Shown: positions 22,496 through 41,129 of the stretch, in pieces | How the letters are laid out: every line of letters starts with the position of its first letter | Numbering within the stretch: the first letter of the stretch is position 1 | Translations under genes and position numbers: made by a program | NCBI GenBank assembly: GCA_030141605.1 | Contig: JAQGDQ010000609.1 | Coordinates: forward strand, 68,632 to 129,122 | From: Tubiluchus corallicola | Taxonomy: Eukaryota > Priapulida > Priapulimorpha > Priapulimorphida > Tubiluchidae | DNA: 60,491 bases | Direction: 5' to 3' | The notes under the pieces: model-generated | Database searches by the model: none | What the model saw: only the letters and a program-made list of their open reading frames with translations | What the model was told of the DNA's origin: nothing

Positions 22496-22581
22496 GCTGC
22501 GTCTAACGGTCATCGCCGGAGTTTAAATTTACAAGATTTATACAGCGTTACTGCCGACAAAACCCCTGCACGGAAAAAGAC
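22492..22581 (+). CDS. Possible first coding exon of an unidentified gene
   Basis: ATG in a good context (AAAATGG) opens 30 codons, MAASNGHRRSLNLQDLYSVT then a lysine-rich end, directly followed by GTACGTAAG, a strong donor. The codon mix looks like protein. The RRSLNLQDLY pattern faintly recalls the region before the first membrane domain of ABCC transporters, but 30 residues are too few for a claim. No downstream exon was found, and the ATG lies at the edge of a dispersed repeat, so chance is possible. Confidence 0.35.
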
Positions 22582-24089
22582 AGTACGTAAGTGGTATAAA
22601 ATTTCAAGACAAATTTTTTGAGCTTTATGTTTATGAGGGTGTTTTCTTGTAATTTAAAAATATGTTTCTTTTAAATTTGTTGACCCCTTGACATAAAAAG
22701 CTCCTGACATTTATGTAGAGAATTTGCCAAAAGACCAGAGACATTTCGTATCTGTATGCCGTTAATCATCGTCATCATCATCATCGTCGTCGCCAATGTC
22801 GTCAGCATTCCATGCTCATTACGCTTATTACAGATATTAGGCAGGCAGAACTCTAAAGTAAAAGAAATGCGAACTCAAAACAGATAAACACAGCAGTAAT
22901 CGAGCAAAAAACTAGACAATGCCATGCCAATGGCTTGTCAGCACCACTTCCATACCACAGTACTTGAATTCTGAGAGCACAGTTAACAAATACAAACAAA
23001 AGGAATAAACCAAAGCGGTTAAATAATCACTTTTTTGTAAATAATCACTCAGTTGACATAATAACACAAAACAATTGAACACGCACATGACAGGTGCATT
23101 GTAAATAATGTTAATTATTACGTAATTAATTGCTAAAATTTCACGTCACTTCTGCAAAATTACACCGCGCAATTAATTATATAGGCCAACAGTTTCACAT
23201 ACAATTTACTAATATTAATTTTTTGTACAAGAGTGAAAAGGGATTTTTCACCAGCTTCTAAACGATTAGATTGATCACGTGATAATTACCTGTAGAATTA
23301 CGTCCTTTCTCTGAAATGCTGACAAATTAATGACAACATAATCATTTATACCTTTAATCGTTTAATTAAATAATTTGATTAGACCACACCGCTTTTACAT
23401 TCATTTAAATCATTTTGAGAATTTCAGTGGCAATAAATAAGCGTATAATGTGAAAACTTAACTTTAACAATCCGTCAGTAACACAGTAGTTAGTTTGTAT
23501 GAAATGAATCAGAATAACCAGATAGACCCAGTAACTATAGTAACCGACGCTTATATTGACCATGAATTGACGTTGTTGCCGCAATGCAATCACATAGATA
23601 ACGTGATTTCCTCAAAAACCTGAATTAAGAATTGCTAGCAGTCAGAACGTTGCAGGAACGTCCAATGGAATGTTTCAACGTGACTTCACTAAGTACAAAT
23701 ATTACATTGTTTTTGGAGAGTATTCGTTTCCACAGAAAACTAACCATAAGCACCGTTTGAACTTATTAAAATGGGGATGTTTGCAATTGATTAGCATGTA
23801 TAACATGTCAGTATGCATAAATTATTACCGTATTGTGTATGGCTGCGTGAAATACTTAAAAGCGACAGCAAAAATACTTACAAATACAGTAAATTACCCA
23901 GGGGAGAATTACCCTTTCGTACCACTTAAGGATAAATGCCACTGTATCCACGACTGTTAGAAATGTGATGAGATGTGATCTCCACAGGTAGATACATAGT
24001 ACACGGCTATATCTACGTTCACACTCAGCCACTAGTGGGTACACCCAAAATGCTCCTCACCAGAGCCCCTGAAATTTTTCACTCAAAGG

Positions 24090-24123
24090 GTACGATTCAC
24101 AGAACCAGGTCTGTGATTCGTAC
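24090..24123. other. Near-perfect hairpin beside a minisatellite
   Basis: GTACGATTCACAGA, six bases, then TCTGTGATTCGTAC: 14-bp arms with one mismatch. Its GTACGATT core also occurs in the adjacent minisatellite unit. Confidence 0.7.
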
Positions 24124-24124
24124 C

Positions 24125-24815
24125 ATCATGTTGCTATTATAGTGCTCCTGGTAACGATTAACAATGCCTGGGACGATTAATAATACCTGGTACGATTAAC
24201 AATACCTGGTACGATTAGCAATACCTGGTAACGATTAACAATACTACCTGGCACGATTAACAATACCTGGTACGATTAACAATACCTGGTAACGATTAAC
24301 AATACCTGGTATGATTAGCAATACCTGGTAGCGATTAACAATACCTGGTACGATTAACAATACCTTGGTACGATTAACAATACCTGGTACGATTAACAAT
24401 ACCTGGTACGATTAGCAATACCTGGGAATGATTAACAATACTACCTGGTACGATTAACAATACCTTGGTACGATTAACAATACCTGGTACGATTAACAAT
24501 ACCTGGTACGATTAGCAATACCTGTGAATGATTAACAATACTACCTGGTACGATTAAGAATACCTGGTACGATTAACAATACCTGGTAACGATTAACAAT
24601 ACCTGGTACGATTAACAATACCTGGTAACGATTAACAATACCTGGCACGATTAACAATACCTGGTAACGATTAACAATACCCGGTACGATTAACAATACC
24701 TGGTAACGATTAACAATACCTGGTACCATTAGCAATACCTGGTAACGATTAACAATACCTGGTACGATTAACAATACCTGGTACGATTAACAATACCTGG
24801 TAACGATTAACAATA
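24125..24815. repeat. 19-20-bp minisatellite (~33 units)
   Basis: CTGGTACGATTAACAATAC units with TAACG, TAGCA and ACTAC variants. Confidence 0.95.
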
Positions 24816-27354
24816 CAAGTAAAACCGATTTCACAAGTAAAACCGACATTTAATGCGAACAAAAACATTTGAATGTGTTATTCGTTTGGAAAACATAGGA
24901 ACATACAGATCACAGTCACTCGTTACTCCATTGGAGTAGAAAAATGCACACTCGGATCCCAAATAAAGTGAAATTAGTCAGTAATACGAGTGAAAATTTA
25001 CTCGTTGATAAACTATATTACTGTAAGATACTGTATCTTTTACTCAGAAAATGACTGAATGATATAATACAGTAAATCAAGTACATAGAATTATGTTTTA
25101 AACCTATGAATCCCATTTCAATATTTAGAATTGATGTTTGCAATAAATTTAGCACGTATAATAACATGTTATATGCATAAATTATTACCTTATTCTATAA
25201 AGCTGCGTGAAATACTTAAAAATGACAGCAAATACAGTTACAAATACAGTAAATTACCTATGAATCCCATTTCAATTTTTTATTGTTAGCATGTTAGTAT
25301 GCATAAATTATTACCGCATTGTGTATGGCTGTATAAAATAACCTAAAACAACGCCGTACACTGGCAGCTATTTCCTCTCCTTTATTTATAAAGAAGAGAA
25401 AAACAGTACATGTACTGCATTTTTATTTTTTGTAAAGCTTGAAACTCACTGCCCGACATTAGCCAGTGTACCTCTATAAATAATTATAATCATATGACCG
25501 GCTGATTAGATATCTTGGATTAATGCGCCTTAAGAAATTACTTTATGACGTTGTTCAAAATGAAAGGTATTTTTACGGTTCTTTAGAAATGTACTTCATT
25601 GTTTTCTGAGGTGCTATTACAGTTCGATGAATTTCTGTGAATTTTTGTACTGAGTGACTCATAGTGCGTTGTTATTATATGCAGTTGTGTCTCTAACCTA
25701 CATACCTATAAGACCATTGGTACTCCTGACCATGGTCAAATGATTCATAGTGTGAAACTTTACAGTGTAAGTTAGCCTAGAAAACTCTCTTGCATAACTC
25801 ATACCATAAGCGTTAAACTAAGTACGCTGCACACTTTCGAGGCTGCAAACGAAAGGGGGTCAAAAGTAGTGGGTTCGGAGGTACTTGTAGAAGAGCTAAA
25901 AACACTATTTTGGAAGTTTCTTTAGCAAGTCACAACCTATGGTTTACAAAAAGATGAAAACGTTAACTAACTTTCTTAATATTTTTAAGAAAAATGAAAC
26001 AGAGAAAGTTTTGGGAGTACATGAAAAGATGAAGTGAGAAGACAGGTTGTCAAACTGAGAAAGTTTTACAAATTCACATCAGGAAATATAGAAACGAAAG
26101 TCTTGACGTGTTACAATGAGGGCTTAAAGTAAGTGTCCTTTAGGAGCATTTTAAGAACCACTTTTAGAAGTGAGAATCCTCAAAAGAATTATTTTAGAGA
26201 TAGCCAATGAGAATATCTTACCTATGTGCTAAGAAGAAGCTTTAACAAGGAGTCTGGGTGTGATAAGAGAATAGTCTATAAAAGAGATTTAAATATCGTT
26301 TGAGGTTAATTGATGAGTACCTTAGAGAAAAACCAGGATGTCTCGTCTGGAGAAAATGTCTAAATAATATAATTGGCCTGCATGGGGGGTTGATACTTAC
26401 ATGAAGATCGGTTAGAAAAGTCCAGTTAGGTGTGTTCTAGACATAATGCGGAGAAAAACAAACCACGTGTTTTCTAGGAGTATCTGCCTAGAGGATCACA
26501 CAAATACCAGCAATATTGCGTTTGCCCTCCGCACGCATGCGCAGCTAGTTTGATTCTTCTGGTGGTATTCTGCATATTATATTCAATTTGACTTTTGTTA
26601 TAAGTGTTTTCAATTAGATACAATGAGACGTTTGGTTTGCTCCTCTTTCGGCTTGATCCTCCTTTACGAGTTCCCCTTAAATGATGGTCAGAATTTTCTT
26701 TACCAGTGTAGGAAACTTAGTGCAGGTGGTTTGTTGAAACACGGCTTGAAGTGACCCTAAAATGAGACTTAACTGATTACATCCGAAGGTTCGACATGCC
26801 AGCAAAATGTAGATTGATCCTTCTTGCACACATTGCCTATCTGACATTCAAAGGACGTGATCCTTTTGAGTGGCCTTCAAACAGTGCCGGATTAAGGAAT
26901 GGAATTTAAGGCCCGCTACCAGGGCCTCCAGAGATTAAGTGAAATTAATTTACTGTGAAAAGTTACGACAGAATGTGAGTAGAAGCATGATGAATTTTTT
27001 CTTTAAAAGGGCACAGTTAATTAATGTACTGTATAATAATACGCTGGAGTTGTTTTTCTTGTCCATCATTCCAACTCATTGGTACTACCACACTGGCAGT
27101 CCTGATTACAATGACACAATCTCACAGGAATGGAGATCTCACTTCTCCTCTGACAGAGATAAGATGTCTCTGTCCTGAGAGAACTTAGTGGTAGTCTACC
27201 ACTAATCTCAGTATACTCTGGCCTAGTGGACCTCTAGATTAGGTATTCTTAGTCCGGTTCTTGAAGTTGAAGGACCTGAGAGTAATTGTTATTGGGGGCC
27301 GGGGCTTCAGTATCTGTAGCATAGGGGCCTACAAAATCAAATCCGCTCCTGTCT
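24816..27354. other. Intergenic, no gene recognised
   Basis: Related ~100-bp blocks at 25160-25345; otherwise unique AT-rich sequence. Confidence 0.5.
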
Positions 27355-27885
27355 TAAAGAGATCATATCTGTACAAAGTATCAGTAAAAAGAACTAATGA
27401 ATTCATGTCTGTACAAAGTATCAGTAAAAGGAACTAATGAATTCATGCTTGTAAAAAGTATCAGTAAAAGGAACTAATGAATTCATGTCTGTACAAAGTA
27501 TCAGTAAAAGGAACTAATGAATTCATGCCTGTACAAAGTATCAGTAAAAGGAGCTAATGAATTCATGCCTGTACAAAGTATCAGTAAAAGAAACTAATGA
27601 ATTCATGTCTGTACAAAGTATCAGTAAAAGAAACTAACGAATTCATGTCTGTATAAAGTATCAGTAAAAGGAACTAACGAATTCGTGCTTGTACAAAGTA
27701 TCAGTAAAAGAAACTAATGAATTCATGTCTGTAAAAAGTATCAGTAAAAGGAACTAGTGAATTCATGTCTGTACAAAGTATCAGTAAAAGAAACTAACGA
27801 ATTCATGTCTGTGCAAAATATCAGTAAAAGGAACTAATGAATTCATGTCTGTACAAAGCATCGGTAAAAGGAAATAATGAATTTT
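27355..27885. repeat. 40-bp minisatellite (~13 units)
   Basis: GTACAAAGTATCAGTAAAAG then GAACTAATGAATTCATGTCT, exact 40-bp spacing. An EcoRI-type GAATTC lies in nearly every unit. Confidence 0.95.
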
Positions 27886-29477
27886 CTTCAGTCAATCAAA
27901 CTGTCTTAGAAACACTATTAGAAACACGCTAGTTGCCTGCCCTAGAGCGTAGCGTCTGGCAAACTGGAAATCTAAGCAGCAGTTTTAATTGGTATTTTTA
28001 TTACCTAAGAAGTTGTTCGAAATTTGAAATAAATTCGATTTTGATAGATCTCTCAAGCTTATGACCTTTACCACGCATTTTATTCGACAAGCAGTGGAAG
28101 AGAAAACACAGTTTGATCTATGACTGAAGGTTAAGAAGAATTGGAATGTTACAGAGCTGTAGTTACAGTAATTATTGCATCACGGATCTCCTTAAAACTG
28201 GTTGAGTGACATTGTAAATAATTATACTGTATATATGTCATTAAAACCGAATCACGCAAGTTCTCCATACGGTCTACGATAGCTGGGTCTAGTAACTGTC
28301 GTTATAGTAACACCGTTACAGGAAATGTGTTTAGTTATATTCAGCGTTATTATTCTGTATATTTTACTAATGGTTTATCGGTTTTTAATTTGTTAATAAC
28401 TCGAGTTATTATTACGAACGTACAAGATGCGATGTCTACTTTAAATGGAAAAGACAAGTCACTTAGCATGATGGGTTGATTCTAATGTTATCACTTAAAC
28501 TTAGAAAAACGTCGCAAACAAATTTGCAAAAAAACTTTCTATAAAGCGTGGAGTTAATTTATACTTCCGCTGTATAGAAATTTTCAGGCGCGGTGGCGGC
28601 CGCCATTCACATGAAAACTGTGACATAACTGGTGGACTTCGTGACTTTTCGTAAACGCATCGTGGCTTGTCGTAAACGCTTGCTGCAGCTGCTGCTTAAA
28701 CTAGTTCAAACTTCTGCAGCTTGCCTGATGCTCACGCTTTTTGTAAAAACTTTTTATACTTTTGACGGAAATTGACAGAGCGCTGCTTTTCTTTAGTCAA
28801 TCAATGACGTCATTTGTGGAATATTAGCAATCAAAATGGAAGCGCCCAAGCGTGAAGTGATCGCGATTCTAAACTGATTTGACTAATTACACGAGGCGCT
28901 TATCACACTTTTATTACTAAATTCTTCTAACATTTTTGCAAATATTGAAAATGTACCTTTCCTTTAAGAATATGAATTATTAGTCATTTTGTTATTCTTA
29001 TTAGTTATATATTAGATATATAGATAATCTACTCGCTCAGTAATTACAATTTACAATTTGTAATGCTGAAATTAATATTTTTCAAACATTTTATCAGTTT
29101 TCTTTTAACCTTTTATCTGCAAAATTTTATTCTGTACCGTCTATATGTTGTATTATCTTCCGTATTTCATTCTTTCTTGTAAACATTTTTTAACGAAGAT
29201 TACGTATAAAATAAAAAAATAAATGAAAATAAAATTGTTGTTGTTACCCAGATTACGAGATACTAGATTTCGAAGAGAAGTCCAGTGAGAATCGCCTTAA
29301 AGGAAGCCCTAAAACCTTGCAAAAAACCATCTGGTAAACCCAAAACAACTTGGATAGCTAAGATAAATAAAGATGTTCAGCAACTTCAACCAAACGCTGG
29401 TAGTTGCAGATAGAAGTGGGTGGAATACTCTGATCAATGATGGTGTCTCAATGCCTAAAATAGGTGGACTGAGACTT
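27886..29477. other. Intergenic, no gene recognised
   Basis: GC-richer short stretch at 28570-28620 (GGCGCGGTGGCGGCCGCCAT) with no frame. Confidence 0.5.
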
Positions 29478-29790
29478 TGATGATGATGTTGATGACGATA
29501 ATGATGATGATGATGACGATGTTGATGACGACGACGATGACGATGAGAATGACAATGATGATGATGATAATGATGATGACGATGATGATGACGATGACGA
29601 TGAGAATGACAAGGATGATGATGATGATGATGATGATGGTGGTGATGATGATGACAATGATGATGATGATGATGATGATGATGGTGATGACGATCATGAT
29701 GATGCTGATGATGATGACGATGACGATGATAATGAAGAGGAGGAGGAGGAGAAGGAGGATGAGGACGATGACGATGATGATGATTGATGT
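29478..29790. repeat. (GAT)n triplet array
   Basis: GATGAT/GACGAT mixture with a GAGGAG run near the end. Confidence 0.95.
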
Positions 29791-30399
29791 TGTTGCTGGA
29801 TGATATTGATGAAGTTTTTCTTTTAAATATTTAATAGGCAGTTGTAAATGTACGTATTTTTCTGAAACTAACGACTGGTCAAGTACATTTCACGACACAA
29901 GTAATTTTTCTACACTTCAGTTTATAAGACGTTTTCTAAGATAAGACAGATACATAGGTAACCTGGCAGACTATCGTATTTTCTATTATAAACAAAATAA
30001 ACAAACTCCATGCAGAGAATGTTCCGTTCCGGGCTCGAACGTCTATTGTGTTGTGCTGCATGCATATGGGGAAATGAACTTGAGTTTTGCCAGTTCCTTA
30101 ATTTTCAAAACAAACATCGTCAGAGACAGATACGTGAGCAAGACGGGTTATGTATCAGAACTTACACGTTCACGTGCGGGGCAATGCACTTCTGCTGCAA
30201 CTAATGCTTGCATTCAATGGATTTGCTTATTTATTATTAATTAAAATAATATTGAATTTTGAATGCGTCTTCAGTTATGGTCTCTCCTGAATGAACTGTA
30301 AACACAGTTTGTAAACAAGAAAATTTAGAATGAACCTGCAAGGCATTTCCTTTATATTCGTGTATCAATTTGAAAGTATTTTGCAGTTTACTTCACTTA

Positions 30400-31062
30400 T
30401 GTTAGCTCTACCTTACTTTACATCTTATATAACTTTACTTACCTTGACCTAAATTTACCTTACTTTATTTTTTGTTACCATTTCCTATAATATCTTACCT
30501 TGTTTTACTTTATTTTACCGACCTTATCTTTCATTACCTTAACTTGCCTTCCTTAGCTTGTCTTACCTTACCCTTACCCACCTTATTTTATCTTACCTTA
30601 CCTCACTTTACCTTAATTTACCTTACCTTATCTTACCTTTCCTTACCTTAACTTACCTTGCCTTACCTTATCTTACATTGCCTTACCTTACCTTACCTTA
30701 CCTTACCTTACCTTACCTTACCTTACCTTACCTTACCTTACCTTACCTTACCTTACCTTACCTTACCTTACCTTACCTTACCTTACCTTACCTTACCTTG
30801 CCTTGCCTTGCCTTACCTTACCTTACCTTACCTTACCTTACCTTATGTAACCTTACTTTAACTTACTATACCTTACCTTACCTTACCTTACCTTACCTTA
30901 CCTTACCTTACCTTACCTTACCTTACCTTACCTTACCTTACCTTACCTTACCTTACCTTACCTTACCTTACCTTACCTTACCTTACCTTACCTTACCTTT
31001 CCTTACCTTACCTTGCCTAACCTTATCTTACCTTACCTTACTATACCTTACTTTACAGTTAA
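30400..31062. repeat. (CCTTA)n pentanucleotide array
   Basis: Perfect CCTTA runs at ~30680-30845 and ~30870-31000, with degenerate copies grading out on both sides. Confidence 0.95.
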
Positions 31063-32189
31063 CCTTGCTTAATTCCTGAATGATATGTGTGCCTGAATGA
31101 TGCCTTGTCCAGCCATCACGAGAATTTCCAAAACAATTTTTATATTATACAGCTCGTGTTAATTCACTGAGTTACTTCATGTGACTCGCCATGAAGGATC
31201 TAATGAGTTAAACTCTGTCCTTAAATTCGGTTCCTTAATTAACTAGTTCGGCCTTACATTTGAGTGCCCGACTGCTTGCATGGAGCGAATATCAGTAGTC
31301 TAGCAGTGAAAAGGCTAGATATACATTGCTATAGAATAGAATGTCCAGAAACTGGCCAACGCCTTGACTACATTTTATCAGTTTCATAAACAATCCCTCA
31401 AGACTTAGCGTGCGTTATTTGATTAGTCTTGAAGGTCAGCAAGTTTTTTATCCCACGGAATGCTGAACAACGCTTGTGTTAACAGCTAAGAGGTACTCAT
31501 GTAGCTAAGAGATAAATGCACAGGAGGTCGAAATTACTACACTGGTAATAGATTAGGCCAATCCATTTACAACAGAAAGTCACTCCCCTTTTCAAGGTGA
31601 AGGAATTATTTCTCACAAGATCCACGTTGTTTAGGACGCGAGAGATAAATACAATAACAACAAACAACAATATGCTTCATAAAAAATAAACAATAATTAT
31701 TAGTTCTAAGTCAATGGGTAAAAAGGAAAAAAATCACATTTTCTCACTTTCTTTTTTAATTAATTAATTTATTTATTTTATTTATTTATTTATTTTTCTG
31801 TTTACTTTGTTTAGTACCCAATGTAGTCAGTCAACGCAGCTGTTTAAGCCTACTTTGGAAACTGATTAGGCCCATACTTGGAAACAAACTAAAATCTTTT
31901 CATTTTATTCTGAAATTTAAAGCTTGGTGCATAAGATGTGACTCAGATGACATGTCTCGTAAGAAAACCCTGCCCGAAATACTGAAGTAACATGGTGGCG
32001 CCATCTTGTACTCGCAAACGTAAACACTTTAACGTAGCATATTACAAAGAATTAGCAGACAGTTTTCGCCAAAAGTGACACTTTCATAGCAAATTTAACA
32101 TTAAGAATTATGTTTTTAAAATTTTTATTTTTAATCTAACCATGTTGCTTTCGGCTAGTTTTCGGCTTGTATTAACGTTAAATGACTTT
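31063..32189. other. Intergenic, no gene recognised
   Basis: AT-rich, with a short TTTA-rich tract near 31770. Confidence 0.5.
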
Positions 32190-32280
32190 CATCATGATCA
32201 TCATCAACGTCATCATCGTAACTGTGGTCATCATCATCATCATCATCATCGTCACTATCATCGCCATCATCGTCCTCAAC
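32190..32280. repeat. (ATC)n triplet tract
   Basis: CATCAT/CGTCAT triplets. Confidence 0.9.
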
Positions 32281-32399
32281 TTTCTAAGTTTGCAGTTTGG
32301 TCATTTCGTTGGTTGGTTCATAGTGGTTTTTGATCGGGCAGTTAATTTTAAGCTGGTCAGCGGAGGATCCCTTGGAGTGGATTAGTTTTAGCCAGGGGA

Positions 32400-32826
<427 letters not shown>

Positions 32827-32942
32827 GTGAACGTGAAGGCAACAGGAACGTACAGCAAACTACTAAGTAAGAATAGCTAACTAAGAATTCTGAACTATAT
32901 CTACAAAAAATTAACAATTCTTGTCATTTTTACATATGTTGT

Positions 32943-37497
<4,555 letters not shown>

Positions 37498-37502
37498 CCT
37501 AG

Positions 37503-39969
37503 TGACCCAAAAAGTGTAAAAACTATAAAAAATGTATGAGTTACATAATGGCAATGATACAGAAAGTGCAAGAGATGCAAATATTGTAAGAGAAGGCTGT
37601 AAAAGAGCTTGGTCCGTCGTTACAGATGAAACTAACTTTCCCAGGGACAAGAGACTAACTTATAAACGGATTGGGCCATTCTAGAAAAGAGGGGTGGCAA
37701 TTAAGTGTTGTGACAACTCGTTGGGTATGATACAACGGCTTCAATAACAGTAATCGATAAACAATAAAAACATGAAAAATGCTCAAAAATATGCACAATA
37801 TTGGCACAATGCCAAAAAATTTTGATTTGTCAATCCAAAGTGTAATTATAGATAATAGGGCCTAGACTGTCAGATTTTCTTTACATTCTGTTTGTTGTTT
37901 ACTCTTTTACATAAAAATTTCTGATCACCCATATCTAATCACTTGGGTATGCGTGTGATGTAACCCTGCTGGCGCCGTCTTCGACTTGCCTTAAATCAAT
38001 GCTCTGTATATGCATCTAGTATGCTGACCAGCATGCCATGATTCTTAACTCCAGTAAAACAAAGTAAGCAAAGTGGATTTTATTTCCTAACATACAGAAC
38101 TCAATTAACTTAGCTAGAATTATAGCTAATGGTACAGTGTTAAATTGGACTGACGAAGTGGGTCATCTGGGTCACAAACTAACAACGAACCTTAATGAAG
38201 TTAGTGATGTTGTAAAATGTAAAAAAAGATTTTATTTCGTCTGTTAATGCTATTTTGTGTTCCTTTAAGTCAGTGACAGATAAACAAGTAATGCTTAGAT
38301 TGTTTTATGTTTACTGCTGCTCCGTCTATGGATGTTCAAATAACAATTTATCAAAGAACTGAATGTCGACGTTATTCACTGTATCTAGAAAATCATTGAG
38401 ACGAATCTTAAACTTGCCTAGAAATTCTCATTCAAACATGACATTGTGAATTGCTGATACATATCCTCTAGATATACTCTTCCATAAGCGAATTTGAAAA
38501 TCTATTGTAACATAAATTTATCTGTTAATCCAGTTCTTTGCTCATTGGCTGTGTTAAATCACCATACTAGTATAAGTATTCTAGGTAGAAACCGTATTAG
38601 AGCACACGTGAACCACCATACTTACGCTTATAGACCCTTAACGACATTATAGCGTACATTCTGTTCTGAACTTTGCATAATGAATATGTAATTGAAGGTT
38701 TCACAGTTAATGATATTAATGAAATGTTGTATTCGCTACTAACAACATAATGTATATGCCAATGTCAATGACCCTGTTATATATTACATGTAATCCAGTC
38801 ATTATGTGTGAATGAAGATGGTATATATAATTGATATGCTTGCAGGCAAATGTTTACAACATTAGCAATCTAATTTTACACTTTGTCACTACTTTTACTA
38901 AGCAAAATTACGTGAACTTACCTTATATAGGCCCAATTACACCAATTATTGTGATTGTCTCAGATTAAGAAATTTCGCTTAACAAAACAGCGCTCTTGAG
39001 AAATTTTTGAGTGTTGCAGTTTTGCTAAAAACATGATGCATCATTAAATTTTACACATGCGCACAGGTATACGTTAAGTTTTTGTGGCAAAGATGTGACC
39101 ACAATCAAAGATTCTTTTTCAAATTTGTACCAAATAACCTTTATTGTACATCACATGTGTAAAATAGACCAAAAAGCGAAGGTGAAGATTCTGTATTGCT
39201 TCACATTTACGTACGCCTCCTTCACATTCTTAGCATTCAATAGTTGCATTAATAAATACGTACATTTCAATCTATTCGTCAGAACGTATTTACACAACCG
39301 GCGCATTATTTGTGCACTGGTAGATAATTACTGTGATATAGTTTTAGCTGTGTTTATGCTGTCATTTAAGTACAGTCATTATTGTCCAACATGATACACT
39401 TATATCTGTTTAGTTAAGATGCGACCAATAATGTTACAAGCAAGCAATGGCGGCTCGCAATTAAAATTACTGGAGGGGGTGCTGCTTCAGAAATTTTTTA
39501 GCCATTGTTTTAATACTGTGTAAAACGTAACGAATATATGTAATTTTAATGTTGTAATTTGTAATTGTAATTTTAAACAAACAAACATACGAAAATTGAT
39601 TCATTAACTTGACAAACTCCTAAACAAAAAATATTGTTTGCTGACGAATGTCCTAAATTGTCGCAGTTCAAGAAATATACGGTTGCACGGCTTTCGATCA
39701 CGTGACAACTGACAACACACACTGTGTGAGCAACATTACTCTTTCTACCAGCGGTCGCGGCTTGTGTTTAGGTACTGTAGAACTGCAGCACCATCCATTT
39801 TCACTAAATATTATCGATAATATTTAATATATGGAGTATTTTTTCTTTAGTTCTTTTTTTATACTTGTACGGAACCAGAGCACGTGAGGGTAGTACTGTT
39901 TGCTTCACAGCCCAGCACAGTACGCTCCAGCAATGCGGTGTTTGGCTGTTGTGCGCATGCGATAAGACC
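37503..39969 (-). promoter_or_regulatory. Upstream region of the transporter gene
   Basis: About 2.5 kb without a protein-like frame. It should contain the transporter promoter and a 5' UTR exon, because an acceptor sits just before its ATG. No specific promoter element was recognised. Confidence 0.3.
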
Positions 39970-40140
39970 CTGAAAACCTATTTTATAGTAAAGGAAAGCT
40001 GTTTAAAAAAGTGATTTAAGATCAAATTTATAAAGATTAAATCCTTGACGATGCAAGATTAAATTACCATCTTGGCTAGGAGCCCGGCTAGGTGTGGCAT
40101 ATCACGTGATGATCAGTTGAGTCAGAAGTATTTTGGAACC
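39970..40140 (+). repeat. Dispersed repeat Q, copy 2
   Basis: Same orientation as 17830-18012. It lies directly beside the LINE-like copy at 40150. Confidence 0.7.
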
Positions 40141-40149
40141 ACGAGGTAT

Positions 40150-40743
40150 TTTGGAACAGCACGCCTCTTAGATGCGTGAGAAATTTTGGACAAGGGTCGT
40201 TAAAATTATATATTATTATTACCATGGTATAATTATTAATATTTATTTTTAAAAACTATGTACAGAATACATTCCCTCTATTTATAGGGATATGTTTAAA
40301 ATTTCTAAAAGCATTTACAACGTATTAAACCTATTCACATATATATATATAATTTAGAATCCAACGCATGAGACACATTGAACGACAACGATCATATACA
40401 GTAGACATAGTTAGAAATTATAATCTAACACTGCATACATACATAATAAAAGATAACGAACATATTTTAATACTTATTAACAAAAATTTACACACATTAT
40501 ACACAATGAAAAACAGCGAGTACAGTTATAATAAACATAATTACCAATTCTAATGTAAATTCACATAATCATAAATAAAAACAAAACAGCATATAGAAAA
40601 CACGACGAGAGTTGTAAAATTTCATCACCTAAAGACTGTTTATATAGGGGCGAAAGACGTTGGGAATTCATCCGATTACTGTAATACACGTAGAAATCAC
40701 AGCAGCCACAGAATTCCTGACGAGATGCAATGAAATCGGTCAC
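40150..40743 (-). pseudogene. LINE-like 3' end, copy 2
   Basis: Inverted relative to 16025-16605. The minus-strand frame at 40743-40561 (FIASRQEFCGCC, then NRMNSQRLSPLYKQSLGDEI) extends further upstream than copy 1. The triplet array is reduced to a few units here. Confidence 0.65.
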
Positions 40744-41129
40744 GTTCTGCAGAAGGGTTAACGTGCCTGGAGTGAAAGGGTTACTGCACAGAGATATGAA
40801 AACATTATCATTTTAATTCTTTAAATCACCAGAGATTTGAGGCGTTTTTGCTACTGTACAAACCTATCATATTTTGTTGTTGCATGTCTGGCTGAGTGTC
40901 AAAGAGACAAAAATGAGGACTAAAGGCGCGTGTACGCTATCGCCGTGTTCACACGGTTGCGGCAATGATCAAGACAACGACTTAGATCTGGCGGTGCGGA
41001 CAGGCGCTGAAATGTTCACACTCGTGAATGTACAATGTGCTAAAGAGCCTCTTTGCTACACATCATAATACTCTGGGGACTTGGCAACTGCGCATGCGCA
41101 TGAGACTTTGGTTATGTCTAGGCCTTAAT

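Larger units (their letters stand above)
21412..24089. other. Intergenic except for the possible exon at 22492 and repeat X
   Basis: AT-rich. A short CATCATCATCGTCGTC tract lies at ~22770. Confidence 0.5.
23800..25345. repeat. Three ~100-bp related blocks around the minisatellite
   Basis: 23800-23905, 25160-25260 and 25285-25345 share ATGCATAAATTATTACC and GCTGCGTGAAATACTTAAAA. The first two lie on opposite sides of the 19-20-bp array. Confidence 0.75.

Noticed and set aside
29448-29803. Ser-rich, Ile-rich and Met-rich frames
   Set aside because: Translations of a GAT triplet array.
30400-31062. Telomeric repeat
   Set aside because: CCTTA/TAAGG is not the TTAGGG or TTAGG telomere unit, and the array is internal with degenerate edges.
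30558-31079. 173-residue Leu/Pro/Tyr-Thr repeat frame
   Set aside because: Direct reading of the CCTTA pentanucleotide array.
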